From CAZSHG01 sp964606695 [NCBI: uncultured bacterium] (GTDB lineage Bacteria > UBP14 > UBA6098): a DNA stretch of 64,000 nucleotides. How positions within the stretch are numbered: the first letter of the stretch is position 1; the number at the start of each line of letters is the position of its first letter. The stretch covers positions 1-64,000 of the forward strand of contig CAZSHG010000007.1 of NCBI GenBank assembly GCA_964606695.1. The letters are read 5' to 3'. Under the pieces are notes generated by a model, which ran no database searches, was not told where the DNA came from, and saw only the letters and a program-made list of their open reading frames with translations. The position numbers were made by a program, and so were the translations under genes. Shown piece by piece: positions 24,634 to 36,600 of the stretch.

Positions 24634-26031
24634 TTATAATATGAGTCGCTTATTTTCTTTTTTTTCGATATCATATTCATCGAGCAATTTCAAAAGCGAT
24701 TCCCGGTCGTTCAGCTCAGGGTTCTCATCGACCTTTTCCAGCAGGAAATTGAGAACACATCCGACTTCTACGCCCTCCGAAATTCCAAGCTCGGCCATGA
24801 CATCTTCGCCGTTCACCGCGAGGTCGGTTACGTTCAGCGCAGGTTCTTCGGATAAAATCGCTTTTATTCTATCTAAATATTCTCTATCTTTCGAATTATC
24901 TCTGCCCGTTCCCTGAGCTTCAATGTCCGCGAAACGAAGAAGAAAAAGATCTTCGATAAGATACTCACCGACCTTGCGAATGAATCTTCTCACGCCCTTG
25001 TCGGTCTCGCATCGCGTGAACATGTGATATTTCACCATTTTTGTAACTCGTTCCACGGTTTCGTTCGAGAATTTCAAACGTTTTAATATATGTCTGGCCA
25101 TTTTCGCGCCGATGTTCTGATGGCCGTAAAAGGTCGCCTTGTCGCGTTCGCTGTCGAAACGTTTTTTTAGCGGTTTTCCTATGTCGTGGAATAAAGCGGC
25201 CAGGCGGACGTCGAGTATAGGCGGTGCGGCATCGACGGTATGTAGTCCGTGCTCAAAGACGTTGTGCGCGTGCCATCCGCCCTCCTGGACTATCCCCACG
25301 CCCTCCGCCAGTTCGGGAAGCAGGTCGTCGAGGATACCCCATTTCTCCCATAGACGTAGAGCTTCCGACGGTTTATCCAGATATAATAACAGCTTTTTCA
25401 GTTCCTCTCCGATTCGTTCAGGAGAAATTTCATTCAATTTTGGAACCGTGTCTTTAATCTTATAGATAGTGAACTCGTCCGGTTCGAGCCTGCAACGAAC
25501 GCAGATATATGCAGCACGGATACACCTTATGGGATCGGCTGGCAGAGAATTTTCTCTCACTGTCCTCAGAACGCCCTTTTTCAGATCGTTTTCTCCTAGA
25601 TAGGGATCGATAAATTCGCCCGAATTCAGGTCTAATGCCATGGCGTTGACGGTGAAATCGCGTTGGGCGAGATCGTCTTCGAGGGGATAATCCGGGTCGA
25701 TTTTACATCCATCGAGGTAAGATAGATTGCGTTTAGCGGGTAGCGAAACATCTACCGTATCGTAGCCTGTGGGGTTCCATTTGATGACGGAAAAACTCCG
25801 GCCAACGAGTCTGGCCATGCCGTATCTGTTGAGGATTTGGAGGAGGTCGTCCGGTTTTATGTGAGTAACGAGTAGATCCAATTCGCGGGGGATTAATCCG
25901 GGTATGAAAACGTCCCGAACGGAACCTCCCACCGCGTATAATCCCACATTATCCGGTAAATCGTCGATAAATTCGCCGGGCAGGCATTTATGGAAATCTT
26001 CTTTGAGGATATCTTTAATATCCATCCTCAT
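24634..26031 (-). CDS. cca: CCA tRNA nucleotidyltransferase with HD domain
   Basis: 465 residues. The head domain has VGLYAVGGSVRDVFIPG, the metal-binding region PRELDLLVT, LAQRDFTVNAMALD and PADPIRCIRAAY. An HD phosphohydrolase domain follows with AALFHDIGKPLKKRF. It adds or repairs the 3-prime CCA of tRNAs. The need is clear because almost all tRNA genes here lack an encoded CCA. The usual DxD metal pair reads E-L-D in this protein. The start is adjacent to the carbamate kinase stop (26031), so it closes the operon GTPase-carbamate kinase-cca. Confidence 0.9.
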   Translation of the reverse strand: MRMDIKDILKEDFHKCLPGEFIDDLPDNVGLYAVGGSVRDVFIPGLIPRELDLLVTHIKPDDLLQILNRYGMARLVGRSFSVIKWNPTGYDTVDVSLPAKRNLSYLDGCKIDPDYPLEDDLAQRDFTVNAMALDLNSGEFIDPYLGENDLKKGVLRTVRENSLPADPIRCIRAAYICVRCRLEPDEFTIYKIKDTVPKLNEISPERIGEELKKLLLYLDKPSEALRLWEKWGILDDLLPELAEGVGIVQEGGWHAHNVFEHGLHTVDAAPPILDVRLAALFHDIGKPLKKRFDSERDKATFYGHQNIGAKMARHILKRLKFSNETVERVTKMVKYHMFTRCETDKGVRRFIRKVGEYLIEDLFLLRFADIEAQGTGRDNSKDREYLDRIKAILSEEPALNVTDLAVNGEDVMAELGISEGVEVGCVLNFLLEKVDENPELNDRESLLKLLDEYDIEKKENKRLIL

Positions 26032-26981
26032 TAAGGCAGGATACAGGTCCCCGCGTCGTGTTCGAGAGCTTCTTTTACTCTGTCTATACTGGTTATTATA
26101 ACCTGTTTCCCCCCGTTTTTTATGAAATAAATCGCACTCTCGATTTTTGGTCCCATACTCCCCGACGGGAATTGGCCGGTTTCGAGGAAATCTTTCGCCG
26201 CTCCGACACTCATAACATCCCAGTCTCGCTGGTAGATCGTGTTGAAATTGGTCGAGATCTTCTCCACGCCGGTGAGAATAACAAGGATTTCGGCTCCCAA
26301 TTCGAGCGCCAGGACAGCGCTGGCCCTATCCTTATCGATAACTGCATCCACGCCGTTGAGTCTCCCACGTTCATCCTGAGTAACGGGGATTCCGCCTCCG
26401 CCGACCGCGACTACCATTATGCCGGAATTCAGAAGCTCACGAATGGTATCGATTTCCACAATCTCCTGCGGCCAGGGGGAGGGGACTACACGGCGCCATC
26501 CACGCCCGGAATCTTCTTTAACAGTCCAACCTGCTGTATCGGCCAGATGTCGAGCCTCTTCTTCATTGTAAAATCTACCTATATATTTCGTGGGATTTTG
26601 GAAAGCCGGGTCTTTTCTATCGACAATGACCTGAGTGACAACCGCCGCTACCGTCCTGTCTATTTTGTTTTCGTGGAGGAGATTATCTAACGTATTTACT
26701 ATGATATAACCGATTTCGCCCTGAGTCATCGAACCGCACAGGAAAAGCGGCACAGGGGTTACTTCCTGGTGAGATAATTCCACGCGAAGCAACTGATTGC
26801 CCACCTGAGGGCCGTTGCCGTGTGTTATCGCGATTTTGTAACCAGCGGTAGCCAATTCCACCAGTGGCGTCAGGCTCATCCTGGCTCTGGTGAATTGTTC
26901 CGAAATCGTCTCGTTGGAACCTTTAGAAATAGCGTTGCCGCCAAGCGCGATTACAACCGGTCTGGAAATATCTGAATCCAT
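26031..26981 (-). CDS. arcC: Carbamate kinase
   Basis: 316 residues of the amino-acid-kinase fold: VVIALGGNAISKGS, KIAITHGNGPQVGNQLLR, VVAVGGGGIPV, VDAVIDKDRASAVLA and the C-terminal SGSMGPKIESAIYFI. It interconverts carbamoyl phosphate plus ADP with carbamate plus ATP. With the ornithine carbamoyltransferase at 8439 it could make ATP from citrulline or arginine, but no arginine deiminase gene is in view. Alternatively it serves purine or other carbamoyl-phosphate catabolism. It is followed directly by cca and preceded by a P-loop GTPase gene 65 bp upstream. Confidence 0.93.
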   Translation of the reverse strand: MDSDISRPVVIALGGNAISKGSNETISEQFTRARMSLTPLVELATAGYKIAITHGNGPQVGNQLLRVELSHQEVTPVPLFLCGSMTQGEIGYIIVNTLDNLLHENKIDRTVAAVVTQVIVDRKDPAFQNPTKYIGRFYNEEEARHLADTAGWTVKEDSGRGWRRVVPSPWPQEIVEIDTIRELLNSGIMVVAVGGGGIPVTQDERGRLNGVDAVIDKDRASAVLALELGAEILVILTGVEKISTNFNTIYQRDWDVMSVGAAKDFLETGQFPSGSMGPKIESAIYFIKNGGKQVIITSIDRVKEALEHDAGTCILP

Positions 26982-27046
26982 AGTATTTAAGCGAGAATCC
27001 TAACCCCATTCCGGGAAGAATGGCGACGGTTTCTCGCCGATAAAGT

Positions 27047-28372
27047 TTAACCCTCCAATTCCCTTGCGATGATATCCTCCAGGTTGGGATGCCCCAACAC
27101 CTGAAGTTCGTATCCGACACGGGTCGAAGGTTTATTAATCTTGATAATTCTTCTCAGATCGATTGGAGTTCCTATAACGACTGCGTCGGCTTCTGTGTCG
27201 TTGATAGTCTGTTCAAGGTCTTTTACCTGTTGCGGACTGTAACCCATTGCCGGTAGAAGCGTTCCAATTTCCGGGTATTTTTCAAAGGTCTCTCCGATTG
27301 ATCCGACCGCCCAGGGTCTCGGATCGATAAGGTCTATAGCGCCCTGGGCTAAAGCGCCCATAATTCCAGCGCCGTATTGCATACCGCCGTGTGTCAGAGT
27401 CGGGCCGTCCTCGACAACCAGAACAGCTTTTCCGCGGACGATTTCAGGGTTCTCCATTGTTATTGGGCTGGCGGCTTCCATCACAATCGCGCCGGGATTA
27501 ACCGCGCGAATGTTATCGCGGACTTCCAGGACACCCTCCAGCGAAGCCGAATCGACCTTGTTGATGATAATTATATCCGCCATCCGTAAATTAATCTCAC
27601 CGGGATAATAAGCCAGCTCGTCTCCAGGCCTGTGAGGATCGGCTACGGTTATCATCAAATTCGGCAGGTAGAAGGGCGTATCGTTATTGCCGCCATCCCA
27701 GAGGATAATATCCGCTTCCTTTTCGGCGCGTTTCAGTATTTCGTGATAATCCACGCCCGCGTAAACGATATTTCCGCGGTTTATGTGCGGTTCGTATTCC
27801 TCCATTTCCTCTATTGTGCAATTATGCTTTTTTAGGTCCTGAATTGTCTCGAAACGTTGCCAGGTTTGTTTAACGAGGTCTCCGTATGGCATCGGATGTC
27901 GGATTATAACTACTTTTTTCCCCGCTTCGGTCAGGATTTCGGCTACCCTTCTGGTTGTCTGGGACTTCCCGCAACCGGTTCTTGTAGCGCAAATAGCTAT
28001 AACGGGGACATCGGCCGGAAGCATCGATGATTCCGGGCCGATTAGGACGAAGTTTTTGGCCCCGCCAGCTAAAGCCCATGCCGCCCTATTCATTACATAT
28101 TGATATGAGACATCGGAATACGAAAAAACGACGTCGTCGATGGGGCCGTTTTCCTGTATTATTTCTTCCAGATCATCTTCGTCGAGGATAGGAATGCCCT
28201 TAGGATAGAGTTTCCCCGCCAATTTTGCTGGATACGCCCTGTCGTCGATATCGGGGATTTGCGTTGCAGTGAATGCGATCACCTCATATTCCGGATTGTC
28301 TCTGTAGATACAGTTGAAATTGTGGAAATCGCGGCCGGCGGCCCCCATGATGATAACTTTACGTTTCGCCAT
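27047..28372 (-). CDS. P-loop GTPase related to cyclic 2,3-diphosphoglycerate synthetase
   Basis: 441 residues from ATG 28372 (AGGGAG upstream); the frame continues 26 codons further but without similarity. Residues 1-120 are a Rossmann-like region (KVIIMGAAGRDFHNFNCIYR). A Walker A loop follows at about 130 (ATRTGCGKSQTTRRVAEIL), then WDGGNNDTPF and the guanine-type motif IIINKVDSA. It belongs to a family called GTPase or cyclic 2,3-diphosphoglycerate synthetase-like. Archaeal members make cyclic 2,3-bisphosphoglycerate; bacterial ones are not characterised to my knowledge. It lies upstream of arcC in one transcript, a pairing that suggests a role linked to carbamoyl-phosphate metabolism. 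Confidence 0.8.
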   Translation of the reverse strand: MAKRKVIIMGAAGRDFHNFNCIYRDNPEYEVIAFTATQIPDIDDRAYPAKLAGKLYPKGIPILDEDDLEEIIQENGPIDDVVFSYSDVSYQYVMNRAAWALAGGAKNFVLIGPESSMLPADVPVIAICATRTGCGKSQTTRRVAEILTEAGKKVVIIRHPMPYGDLVKQTWQRFETIQDLKKHNCTIEEMEEYEPHINRGNIVYAGVDYHEILKRAEKEADIILWDGGNNDTPFYLPNLMITVADPHRPGDELAYYPGEINLRMADIIIINKVDSASLEGVLEVRDNIRAVNPGAIVMEAASPITMENPEIVRGKAVLVVEDGPTLTHGGMQYGAGIMGALAQGAIDLIDPRPWAVGSIGETFEKYPEIGTLLPAMGYSPQQVKDLEQTINDTEADAVVIGTPIDLRRIIKINKPSTRVGYELQVLGHPNLEDIIARELEG

Positions 28373-28458
28373 AATACACTCCCTGGTTTCGGCGGTAACG
28401 CCCGTCGGAACCTGCCTACTCCGCCGGAACGGGCCACGGTCGGAGAGCAAATCTTTGT

Positions 28459-28486
28459 ATAATAGGCATTAAATAAACGCTGTCAA
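28459..28486 (-). promoter_or_regulatory. sigma-70 promoter of the GTPase-arcC-cca operon
   Basis: Minus strand TTGACA (28481-28486), 16-base spacer, TATTAT (28459-28464). The leader of about 80 nt to the start codon can fold CCCGT/ACGGG and other GC-rich helices. Confidence 0.65.
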
Positions 28487-28533
28487 GCCAATAACCGAAA
28501 TTTTGCCGAAAAAATTCGCCTTCAATACACTCG

Positions 28534-28574
28534 TAAAGAAGAATAGTCTATCCCTGTCCATACAGAGATAGACT
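28534..28574 (-). terminator. Terminator of the rpoBC-rpsL operon
   Basis: On the minus strand AGTCTATCTCTGT pairs with ACAGGGATAGACT (13 bp, one GU, 4-nt loop), followed by ATTCTTCTTT. It lies 26 bp after the rpsL stop. Confidence 0.75.
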
Positions 28575-28599
28575 ACTCATATCGTCCGATAAACCCCAA

Positions 28600-28971
28600 T
28601 TATTTAGGTTTCTTCGTTCCGTATTTGGAGCGGCCTCGATTGCGGCCATCGACGCCGGTAGCATCCAATGCGCCGCGCACGATATGATAACGAACGCCGG
28701 GCAGGTCTTTCACCCTTCCGCCGCGAACCAGGACTATGCTGTGTTCCTGAAGGCTGTGTCCTTCGCCGGGTATATATGCGGTTACCTCGATACCGTTGGT
28801 CAAACGAACACGCGCGATCTTCCTCAATGCGGAATTCGGTTTCTTAGGCGTCATGGTATAGACTCTGATGCAAACGCCGCGTCTTTGCGGGCAATTTTTC
28901 AGAGCCGGCGATTTCGTTTTTGTAGATTTGTCCTTCCGCCCCTTACGGACTAATTGATTGATTGTGGGCAT
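28600..28971 (-). CDS. rpsL: 30S ribosomal protein S12
   Basis: 123 residues, usual length. [33 protein letters not shown] and [16 protein letters not shown] are diagnostic. The positions linked to streptomycin resistance (Lys in TPKKPNSA and in GRVKDLPG) are wild type. It follows rpoC by 26 bp. Normally rpsG and fusA come next; here a terminator follows instead. Confidence 0.98.
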   Translation of the reverse strand: MPTINQLVRKGRKDKSTKTKSPALKNCPQRRGVCIRVYTMTPKKPNSALRKIARVRLTNGIEVTAYIPGEGHSLQEHSIVLVRGGRVKDLPGVRYHIVRGALDATGVDGRNRGRSKYGTKKPK

Positions 28972-28997
28972 ACTATTAACTCCTTGTTATCTCCAGA

Positions 28998-31900
28998 TTA
29001 AAAACCATAATAGTCATCCGGTTGAGTTTCTATGAATAATTCATGCATGATTTCCATTTCGTTTTCTTCGGATTCTTCCTTTTTTGGCCTTATTTTGCGG
29101 TATTTGGAGAAACCCGTTCCAGCCGGGATTAACCTGCCTATGATGACGTTCTCCTTAAGGCCGCGAAGTTCGTCGGATTTACCGCTGATAGTCGCTTCGG
29201 TGAGGACTCTCGTAGTCTGCTGGAAACTGGCCGCGCTCAGGAAACTATCCGGGGTGAGGCTTGCTCGAGTGATACCCAGGAGAAGCGGTTCGAATGTAGC
29301 CGGTGTTCCGCCCCGCGCGATTATACGCCTGTTTTCCTCGAAAAATTCGCCGCGATCGACTTCTTCATCCTCGAGAAATCTGGTGTCTCCCGGAGTTTCC
29401 ACGCGGACTTTTCTGAGCATCTGTCGGATAATGACTTCGATATGCTTGTCGTTTATCGAAACGCCTTGCAGACGATAAACTTCCTGGGTTTCGTTCAAGA
29501 GATATTCCTGCACCGCACGGTCTCCGAGAACGCGGAGGATATCGTGCGGAATGACCGGGCCGTCGCATAATTTCTGCCCCGCCTGCACTTTATCGTTTTC
29601 CTGAACAAGGATATGCCTTCCGCGGGGGATAACGTAATCGTAAACTTCGCGCCCCACGTGAGGAGCGGCTTCGAGGAACGCCGAACCGTCGGGCAACTGT
29701 CGCACTAACCTGCTGGAAGTTAGCTCGTAAACCACACTTCCATCCGGCTCGATACGCGGATCCACGCTTACCTTCGAATATCGACTTCGTTTCTTGCGTT
29801 CTATCTTTAATTTGTCGTCTTTCATCGATACCCGGAATCTGCGGCCTATCTTAACCGGCTCGTCTCCGGTTATCTCCTCGATAATCTCGCCACGTAGCTT
29901 TTCCGGAGATTCGACGCCTATGACTTCTACTTTCGTTCCCGTTTTACGTGAAACCTCTTTTGGGAACCTCACCACTCCCTCGATCTCTGAGATGATAGCG
30001 GGATCCTTGGGTTTTCTGGCTTCGAAAAGTTCGGCCACACGAGGCAGGCCGCCCGTGATGTCACGGGTTTTGGATATGGAACGCATCAATTTGGCTATTG
30101 GCTGGCCTGCTTTGATCTCTTCACCGTCTTCTACCAGCAGATGTGCGTCCGTCGGCATAGAATATGAACCGAGGAGTTTGCCTTTTTTATTCTTGATGAG
30201 AATCTTCGGGTGATAGGCTCTATCGCGGAAGTCCATTACTACAAGCTGTTTGGTTAATGTAGTCTCGTCAACTTCCATTTTTGCAGTTCTATCTTCCACA
30301 ATATCGACGTATTCGACGATTCCGAAGACATCGCTAAGAATCGGGTTGATATAAGGTTCCCATTCGTAAAGCATAGTCCGCGGATCGATTTTTGTGCGAT
30401 GCTTCACCCTGAGCTTAGCGCCATAAGGAACTTTGAACACGTGTTCGATTCCGTCGTCGTCGGTGATAATAATCTCACCGGTTCTGTTTAGAACGATTCC
30501 TTCGCTCTCGCCGTCCGGGTCTTTGATAGCTCTAATATGTTTAAATTCTACGCGTCCACCGTAACGACTGCTTACCTGAGATTGCTCCGTAATCCTGCTT
30601 GCCGTTCCACCGATATGGAAAGTCCGTAGTGTCAACTGCGTGCCCGGTTCTCCGATAGATTCGCCGGCGATAATCCCCACCGCTTCGCCAACCTGAACGG
30701 GGTTATTAACCGCGAGGTCGCGGCCATAGCATTTCGCGCAAACGCCATATCTGGATTCGCAGGTCAGAACAGAACGGATATTGACAGTTTCGATACCGCG
30801 GTCTTCTATCTCCAGAGCCATGTCGTCAGAAATTTCCTCGCCGCCCTCGACCATGATTCTATCGGTAACGGGATTGAAAATATCTTCAACCGCGACTCGT
30901 CCGCGGATTCTCTCTCTAAGAGGTATAACGATATCTTCTCCCTCTTTCAGCGCGGTTCTTTCAACCCCTCTGATTGTGCCGCAGTCCCTCTCTGTAATAA
31001 TAACATCCTGCGCCACGTCCACGAGTCGGCGGGTTAGATATCCTGCGTCAGCGGTCTTAAGGGCTGTATCGGCGAGTCCCTTACGCTGTCCGTGAGTCGA
31101 GATGAAATATTCGAGAACGCTAAGCCCTTCTTTGAAGTTTGATAAGATAGGCGTCTCGATAATCTCCTGTCCGGTAAGTCTCTTCTGGGGTTTCGACATA
31201 AGGCCTCGCATGCCCGCAAGCTGTCTTATCTGGTCTTTACTACCTCGCGCGCCTGAATCGACCATCATGGCCAGCGGATTGAAGCCGTAATTCGTCCGGA
31301 GTAGAACGCGGAACAGCGCGTCCGTTACCTCATCCTGCATCCTGTTCCAGATATCGATAACCTTATTATATCGTTCGCCCTCCGTAACAAGACCCTTCTG
31401 CCGTGCGACGTTTACCTTATCGACCTCTTTTCGAGCATCTGTAATCAGGCCGGGCTTTTCTTCCGGGACGATTAGATCGTCCACGCCGATCGATATGGCG
31501 GCCTGAGTAGCGAATTCGAACCCAAAGGTTTTAAGTTCGTCCAGGAATAGCGCGGTGGCTTTGAGTCCCTTTCTCTTATAACTCAAAGCGACGAGGTCGT
31601 TCAACGTCCGTTTCTTCATAACTTCATTATAGAAAGGCATGCCATCGGGAATCGCCTCGTTGAATATCACTCTTCCGACGGTCGTCCAGGTCATCACCCC
31701 GGGGACTTCTATATATGCCAGGATTGTTTCCCCGGTAGAAGACAACAACTGAACGTTCAATACGCAACGTTCTTTGTCGTAGATATCGTAATGGATATTC
31801 CCGGCCCTTCCAGCGGTTATGGTAATCGGTTCTCTTTCGGACAGTTTATCCGGGTCCGGTGAAAAGCGCGGGATAACGGCAATCGTCTCGCCGCCCTTGA

Positions 31901-33599
31901 CGGATGCGGCTTCACGGAATTTGAGGTGCTCTTCCTGTGGTGGGATTCTGCAAGCTATCTGAGCGTGAAGTCCCACTTTGCCGTGGTCGTAGGCGATCAT
32001 AACCTCCCAGGGATTCGAGAATATCATTCCCTCGCCCTTTTCGCCCGGTCGTAATTTAGTCAGGTAGTTGCACCCGAGAACCATATCCTGAGATGGACTT
32101 GCGACAGGCTCTCCATTGGAAGGCTTGAGGATATTATTCGGTGCGAGCATAAGATTATGCGCTTCCATTTGCGCTTCGAAAGATAATGGAACATGCACCG
32201 GCATCTGGTCGCCGTCGAAGTCGGCATTGAACGCAGAACAAACGAGGGGGTGAATCTGAATCGCCTTGCCCTCGACAAGCTTCGGATAGAAAGCCTGAAT
32301 ACCCAGTCTATGAAGAGTCGGCGCACGGTTTAATAGAACCGGATGGTCACGGATAATTTCCTCAAGAAGATCCCAGATTTCCGGTTTTTCCTTTTCCACG
32401 AATTTCTTCGCGCTCTTGACAGTTTGCGTGAATCCCTTTTCCTCCAGTTTTCGGAGTATAAAAGGTTTGAATAATTCCAAAGCCATGGATTTCGGCAGGC
32501 CGCATTCGTGCAATTTCAATTCCGGGCCGACGACGATAACGCTACGACCAGAATAATCCACTCTCTTACCGAGTAAATTCTGTCGGAATCGCCCCTGTTT
32601 TCCTTTAAGCATGTCGGACAGCGATTTAAGTGGTCGCCGGGATTTCCCCCTGACCGCGCTTCCCTGCCGACCGTTGTCTATAAGCGCATCCACCGCTTCC
32701 TGAAGCATACGCTTCTCATTACGGAGTATAACTTCCGGTGCCTGTATATCGATAAGTTTTTTCAGTCGGTTATTTCTGTTAATAAGCCTGCGGTAGAGGT
32801 CGTTTAAGTCGCTTGTGGCGAACCTTCCGCCCTCAAGAGGAACGAGTGGTCTGAGGTCCGGAGGAATTATCGGGACTATATTTAATACCATCCATTCCGG
32901 TTTATTACCGGATTGACGGAAACTCTCGGCGACGTCGAGGCGTTTGAGGAGTTTCTTCCTGCGCTGGGCGCTTGTTTCCGTTTTAATTCTCTCACGAAGC
33001 TCATTGACCAATTCGTTGATGTTCAATTCGGTTAACAGTTTCAGGAGCGCGGGAGCGCCCATCTCGGCGCGGAATTCAACCTCGTTTGACTTCAGTTCGA
33101 AATACTCCTCGTCGGTGATGATCTGGCCTTTGCGTAAGCCGGTTACATCTTCATCTCCGGGTTCGAGGACGATAAAGGACTCGTAGTAGATTATTTCCTC
33201 GATGTTCGAAATGGACAAATCGAGTAACCGTCCTATCCTGGAAGGATGGGACCGAACATACCAGATGTGCGTAACCGGGACCGCGAGGTCGATATGCCCC
33301 ATTCTATCGCGACGCACTCTGGCGCGAGTAATCTCCACGCCGCATCTATCACAGACCACGCCCTTAAACCGGATGCCTTTATATTTTCCACACGAGCATT
33401 CCCAATCCTTAACCGGGCCGAAAATCCTCTCGCAGAAAAGGCCTCCCTTTTCCGGTTTGAAAGTCCTGTAGTTAATAGTTTCCGGTTTGGTTACTTCACC
33501 GAAACTCCACGAACGGATTATTTCCGGACTTGCAAGCATCACCTTGACGCCCACGAAATCCATTCCGCTTTTTTGACGGATATCGCTACCTTTGGGCAC
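28998..33599 (-). CDS. rpoC: RNA polymerase beta-prime subunit
   Basis: 1533 residues, longer than E. coli (1407) mainly in the C-terminal third. The N-terminal zinc site is [20 protein letters not shown]; the catalytic magnesium loop is NADFDGDQM; the second zinc site is [13 protein letters not shown]; the trigger-loop region is [16 protein letters not shown]. Forms the active centre of RNA polymerase with RpoB. Separated from rpoB by 50 bp in the same operon. Confidence 0.98.
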   Translation of the reverse strand: MPKGSDIRQKSGMDFVGVKVMLASPEIIRSWSFGEVTKPETINYRTFKPEKGGLFCERIFGPVKDWECSCGKYKGIRFKGVVCDRCGVEITRARVRRDRMGHIDLAVPVTHIWYVRSHPSRIGRLLDLSISNIEEIIYYESFIVLEPGDEDVTGLRKGQIITDEEYFELKSNEVEFRAEMGAPALLKLLTELNINELVNELRERIKTETSAQRRKKLLKRLDVAESFRQSGNKPEWMVLNIVPIIPPDLRPLVPLEGGRFATSDLNDLYRRLINRNNRLKKLIDIQAPEVILRNEKRMLQEAVDALIDNGRQGSAVRGKSRRPLKSLSDMLKGKQGRFRQNLLGKRVDYSGRSVIVVGPELKLHECGLPKSMALELFKPFILRKLEEKGFTQTVKSAKKFVEKEKPEIWDLLEEIIRDHPVLLNRAPTLHRLGIQAFYPKLVEGKAIQIHPLVCSAFNADFDGDQMPVHVPLSFEAQMEAHNLMLAPNNILKPSNGEPVASPSQDMVLGCNYLTKLRPGEKGEGMIFSNPWEVMIAYDHGKVGLHAQIACRIPPQEEHLKFREAASVKGGETIAVIPRFSPDPDKLSEREPITITAGRAGNIHYDIYDKERCVLNVQLLSSTGETILAYIEVPGVMTWTTVGRVIFNEAIPDGMPFYNEVMKKRTLNDLVALSYKRKGLKATALFLDELKTFGFEFATQAAISIGVDDLIVPEEKPGLITDARKEVDKVNVARQKGLVTEGERYNKVIDIWNRMQDEVTDALFRVLLRTNYGFNPLAMMVDSGARGSKDQIRQLAGMRGLMSKPQKRLTGQEIIETPILSNFKEGLSVLEYFISTHGQRKGLADTALKTADAGYLTRRLVDVAQDVIITERDCGTIRGVERTALKEGEDIVIPLRERIRGRVAVEDIFNPVTDRIMVEGGEEISDDMALEIEDRGIETVNIRSVLTCESRYGVCAKCYGRDLAVNNPVQVGEAVGIIAGESIGEPGTQLTLRTFHIGGTASRITEQSQVSSRYGGRVEFKHIRAIKDPDGESEGIVLNRTGEIIITDDDGIEHVFKVPYGAKLRVKHRTKIDPRTMLYEWEPYINPILSDVFGIVEYVDIVEDRTAKMEVDETTLTKQLVVMDFRDRAYHPKILIKNKKGKLLGSYSMPTDAHLLVEDGEEIKAGQPIAKLMRSISKTRDITGGLPRVAELFEARKPKDPAIISEIEGVVRFPKEVSRKTGTKVEVIGVESPEKLRGEIIEEITGDEPVKIGRRFRVSMKDDKLKIERKKRSRYSKVSVDPRIEPDGSVVYELTSSRLVRQLPDGSAFLEAAPHVGREVYDYVIPRGRHILVQENDKVQAGQKLCDGPVIPHDILRVLGDRAVQEYLLNETQEVYRLQGVSINDKHIEVIIRQMLRKVRVETPGDTRFLEDEEVDRGEFFEENRRIIARGGTPATFEPLLLGITRASLTPDSFLSAASFQQTTRVLTEATISGKSDELRGLKENVIIGRLIPAGTGFSKYRKIRPKKEESEENEMEIMHELFIETQPDDYYGF

Positions 33600-33649
33600 T
33601 TTTCTCTCCCTCTTTAACGCGATATGTATTTGAAAAGAGTTTCATCGCT

Positions 33650-36600
33650 CTAATCCTCTATTTCTTCGATTAATTGAACATCCATGCAAAGTCCCTGCAT
33701 CTCTTTCATCAGGACGTTGAATGACTCCGGAACACCCGGTTCTGGCGGGTTTTCACCCTTTACTATCGATTCATACATTCTGGCCCTACCGCGGACGTCG
33801 TCGGATTTATATGTAAGTATCTCCTGGAGTGTATGGGCCGCGCCGTAAGCTTCGAGAGCCCATACCTCCATCTCTCCGAAACGTTGGCCTCCAAACTGCG
33901 CTTTTCCACCGAGTGGTTGTTGTGTAACAAGCGAATACGGCCCGATGGAGCGGGCATGGATTTTGTCGTCGGCGAGGTGGGCGAGTTTCATCATGTATAT
34001 TTCGCCGACCGTAACTTCATTCTCGAATGGTTCGCCCGTTCTGCCGTCGAATAGCGTAACTTTGCCTGTTTCCGGGATGCCGGCTTCATCCATCAGCTCT
34101 TTTATTTCGCCAATCCTCGCGCCATTGAAAACCGGGGTAAAAGCCTGTTCGTATCCGAGGATCTTTAGTGCCCAGCCAAGATGCGTTTCTAAAATCTGTC
34201 CGATATTCATTCGTGAAGGCACGCCGAGAGGATTCAATATGATATCTACCGGAGTGCCGTCCGCAAGATAGGGCATATCTTCACGTGGGACAATTCTGGA
34301 TATAACGCCTTTGTTGCCGTGTCGTCCGGCCATTTTGTCGCCTACTGTGATCTTCCTTTTCATAGCTACGTGAACCTTGACCATCTTGAGAACACCGGGG
34401 TCGAGCTCGTCGCCCCGAATTATCTTGTCCTTGAGGATCTTCAGCTCGATTAGTTTGTTCTCGATAATATCGGCGGACTTCTTCAGGATATTCTGGACTT
34501 CCCTGTTTGCCTTCTTATCGTCCGTCCAGTCGTATCTATCGGAAACCTCCTCGATAACGAGCCTGTTCGCCGCGGCTTTTGAAATCTTTTTACCCACGCC
34601 GATTAGCGGTTCGCCGCTGGAATCGGAGATAATCTTGTTCGCGCGTTTGCCGATGATAGTTTCCCTGATTGCGTTGTCTCGCCTTTTGCGGATTTCCGCC
34701 AGGATGTTGTCGTATGAATCGACAAGCTCGGTGATCTCTTCTTTTTCCTTCTTGCGAGCCGCCTTTGAATACTTCTTGCGTTCGAGCAATTCGGTATTTA
34801 TAACGATCCCCTTCATTCCCGGAGGGGCTTTAAGGGAAGCGTCTTTGACGTCGCCGGCTTTATCGCCGAAAATCGCCCTGAGCAGTCTCTCTTCGGGAGT
34901 GGCTTCAGTTTCCCCTTTGGGCGTTACTCTTCCCACGAGTATATCTCCGCTTTCGACTTCAGCGCCGATACGGACTATTCCGTTCTCATCGAGGTCTTTT
35001 ACGGCTTCGTCTGATACGTTCGGAAGTTCTCGAGTTAGTTCTTCGGGCCCCCGCTTCGTATCTCGAACCTGAAGCTCGAATTCCTCGACGTGCAAACTCG
35101 TGAAGGTATCGTCGCAAACCAGTCTTTCGGAGATAATTATAGCGTCCTCGAAATTATAACCGTGCCAGGGCATAAAGGCGCAGAGGATATTCTTGCCGAG
35201 AGCGAGTTGGCCATAGGCGGTCGCAGAACCGTCTGCGATGGCCTGTCCGCCCCGAACTGTATCGCCTTCCTTTACGATGGGGCGTTGGTTTATGCACATA
35301 TCCTGGTTGCTACGTTCGAACTTTTTTATCGTATAGAAGTCGGTTTCCGTAAATTCGAAGATACCTCGTTCGCTTTCATTGGGTTTGATATGAACACTGT
35401 CGGCATCCACTTTTACAACCTTCCCGGCGCGATTTGAGATAACTACAGCCCCGGAATCCCTTGCGGTTTTTTCTTCGAGTCCGGTTGCTACCAGGGGTCT
35501 CTCGGTAACCATTAATGGAACCGCCTGACGTTGCATGTTCGATCCCATAAGGGCGCGGTTGGCGTCATCGTGTTCGAGGAAAGGTATAAGCGCCGCCGCG
35601 ACACTCACGAGCTGTGTTGGCGAAACATCCATATAGTCGATATCCGCTCTGCCCGCCATGAGAATTTCAGCCCGAAAACGGGCGAGAACACGCTCGTTCT
35701 TAATCTTCCCGCCTTCGGTAAGTTCCGTGTTCGCCTGTGCAATCGTATATCTATCCTCTTCGTCCGCAGTGAGATAGACGACTTCTTCCGTTACCTTATT
35801 ATTAACGACTTTGCGATAGGGTGTTTCGATGAAACCGTAGTCGTTTATCCGTGCAAAAACGGAAAGGCTTGTGATGAGTCCGATGTTCTGGCCTTCAGGC
35901 GTCTCGATTGGGCACATGCGACCGTAATGCGTATAATGGACATCGCGCACCTCGAAACCCGCACGTTCGCGGGATAAACCGCCGGGACCCAGAGCGGAAA
36001 GCCTTCTTTTATGCGTTAGTTCCGCCAGAGGATTATGTTGATCCATGAACTGCGACAACTGGCTCGATCCAAAAAAACTGTTGATAACAGCGCTGACGGT
36101 TCGCGCATTAATCAAATCAGATGGAGTCAGTGTTTCCACGTCCCTTAATCTCATTCTCTCGCGAACCGTGCGAGCCATTCTCGCCAATCCGATACGTATT
36201 TGATTTTCGACCAATTCGCCAACACTTCTGCTCCTGCGCACACCGAGATGGTCGATGTCGTCCAACTGACCTTTGCCGTGGCGGAGTTTTATGAGGTATT
36301 TCGTAATCTCAAGAAAATCCTCGCGCGACAGATAATGATGTTCGATGGGAATATCGAGCCCGAGGCGTTGATTAATTTTATATCGTCCGACTTCGCCGAG
36401 ATCATACCTTTTCTCGTTGAAAAGGTATCTCTCGAGCATCGTCGAAATTCCTTCTTCATCTAAAACTTCTCCCGGGCGAAGGACTCCGAACACTTCCCTG
36501 ACGGCTTCTTCGTAATTGGTTGTGCTATCGGCTTTGAGGGAAGCTATCATAACCGGAACTTCTTTGGGTTCGAGTTCGAAGAAGGAAATCGAATCGACGT

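Noticed and set aside
26058-26690. 210-codon plus-strand frame
   Set aside because: Antisense to carbamate kinase, whose motifs are complete.
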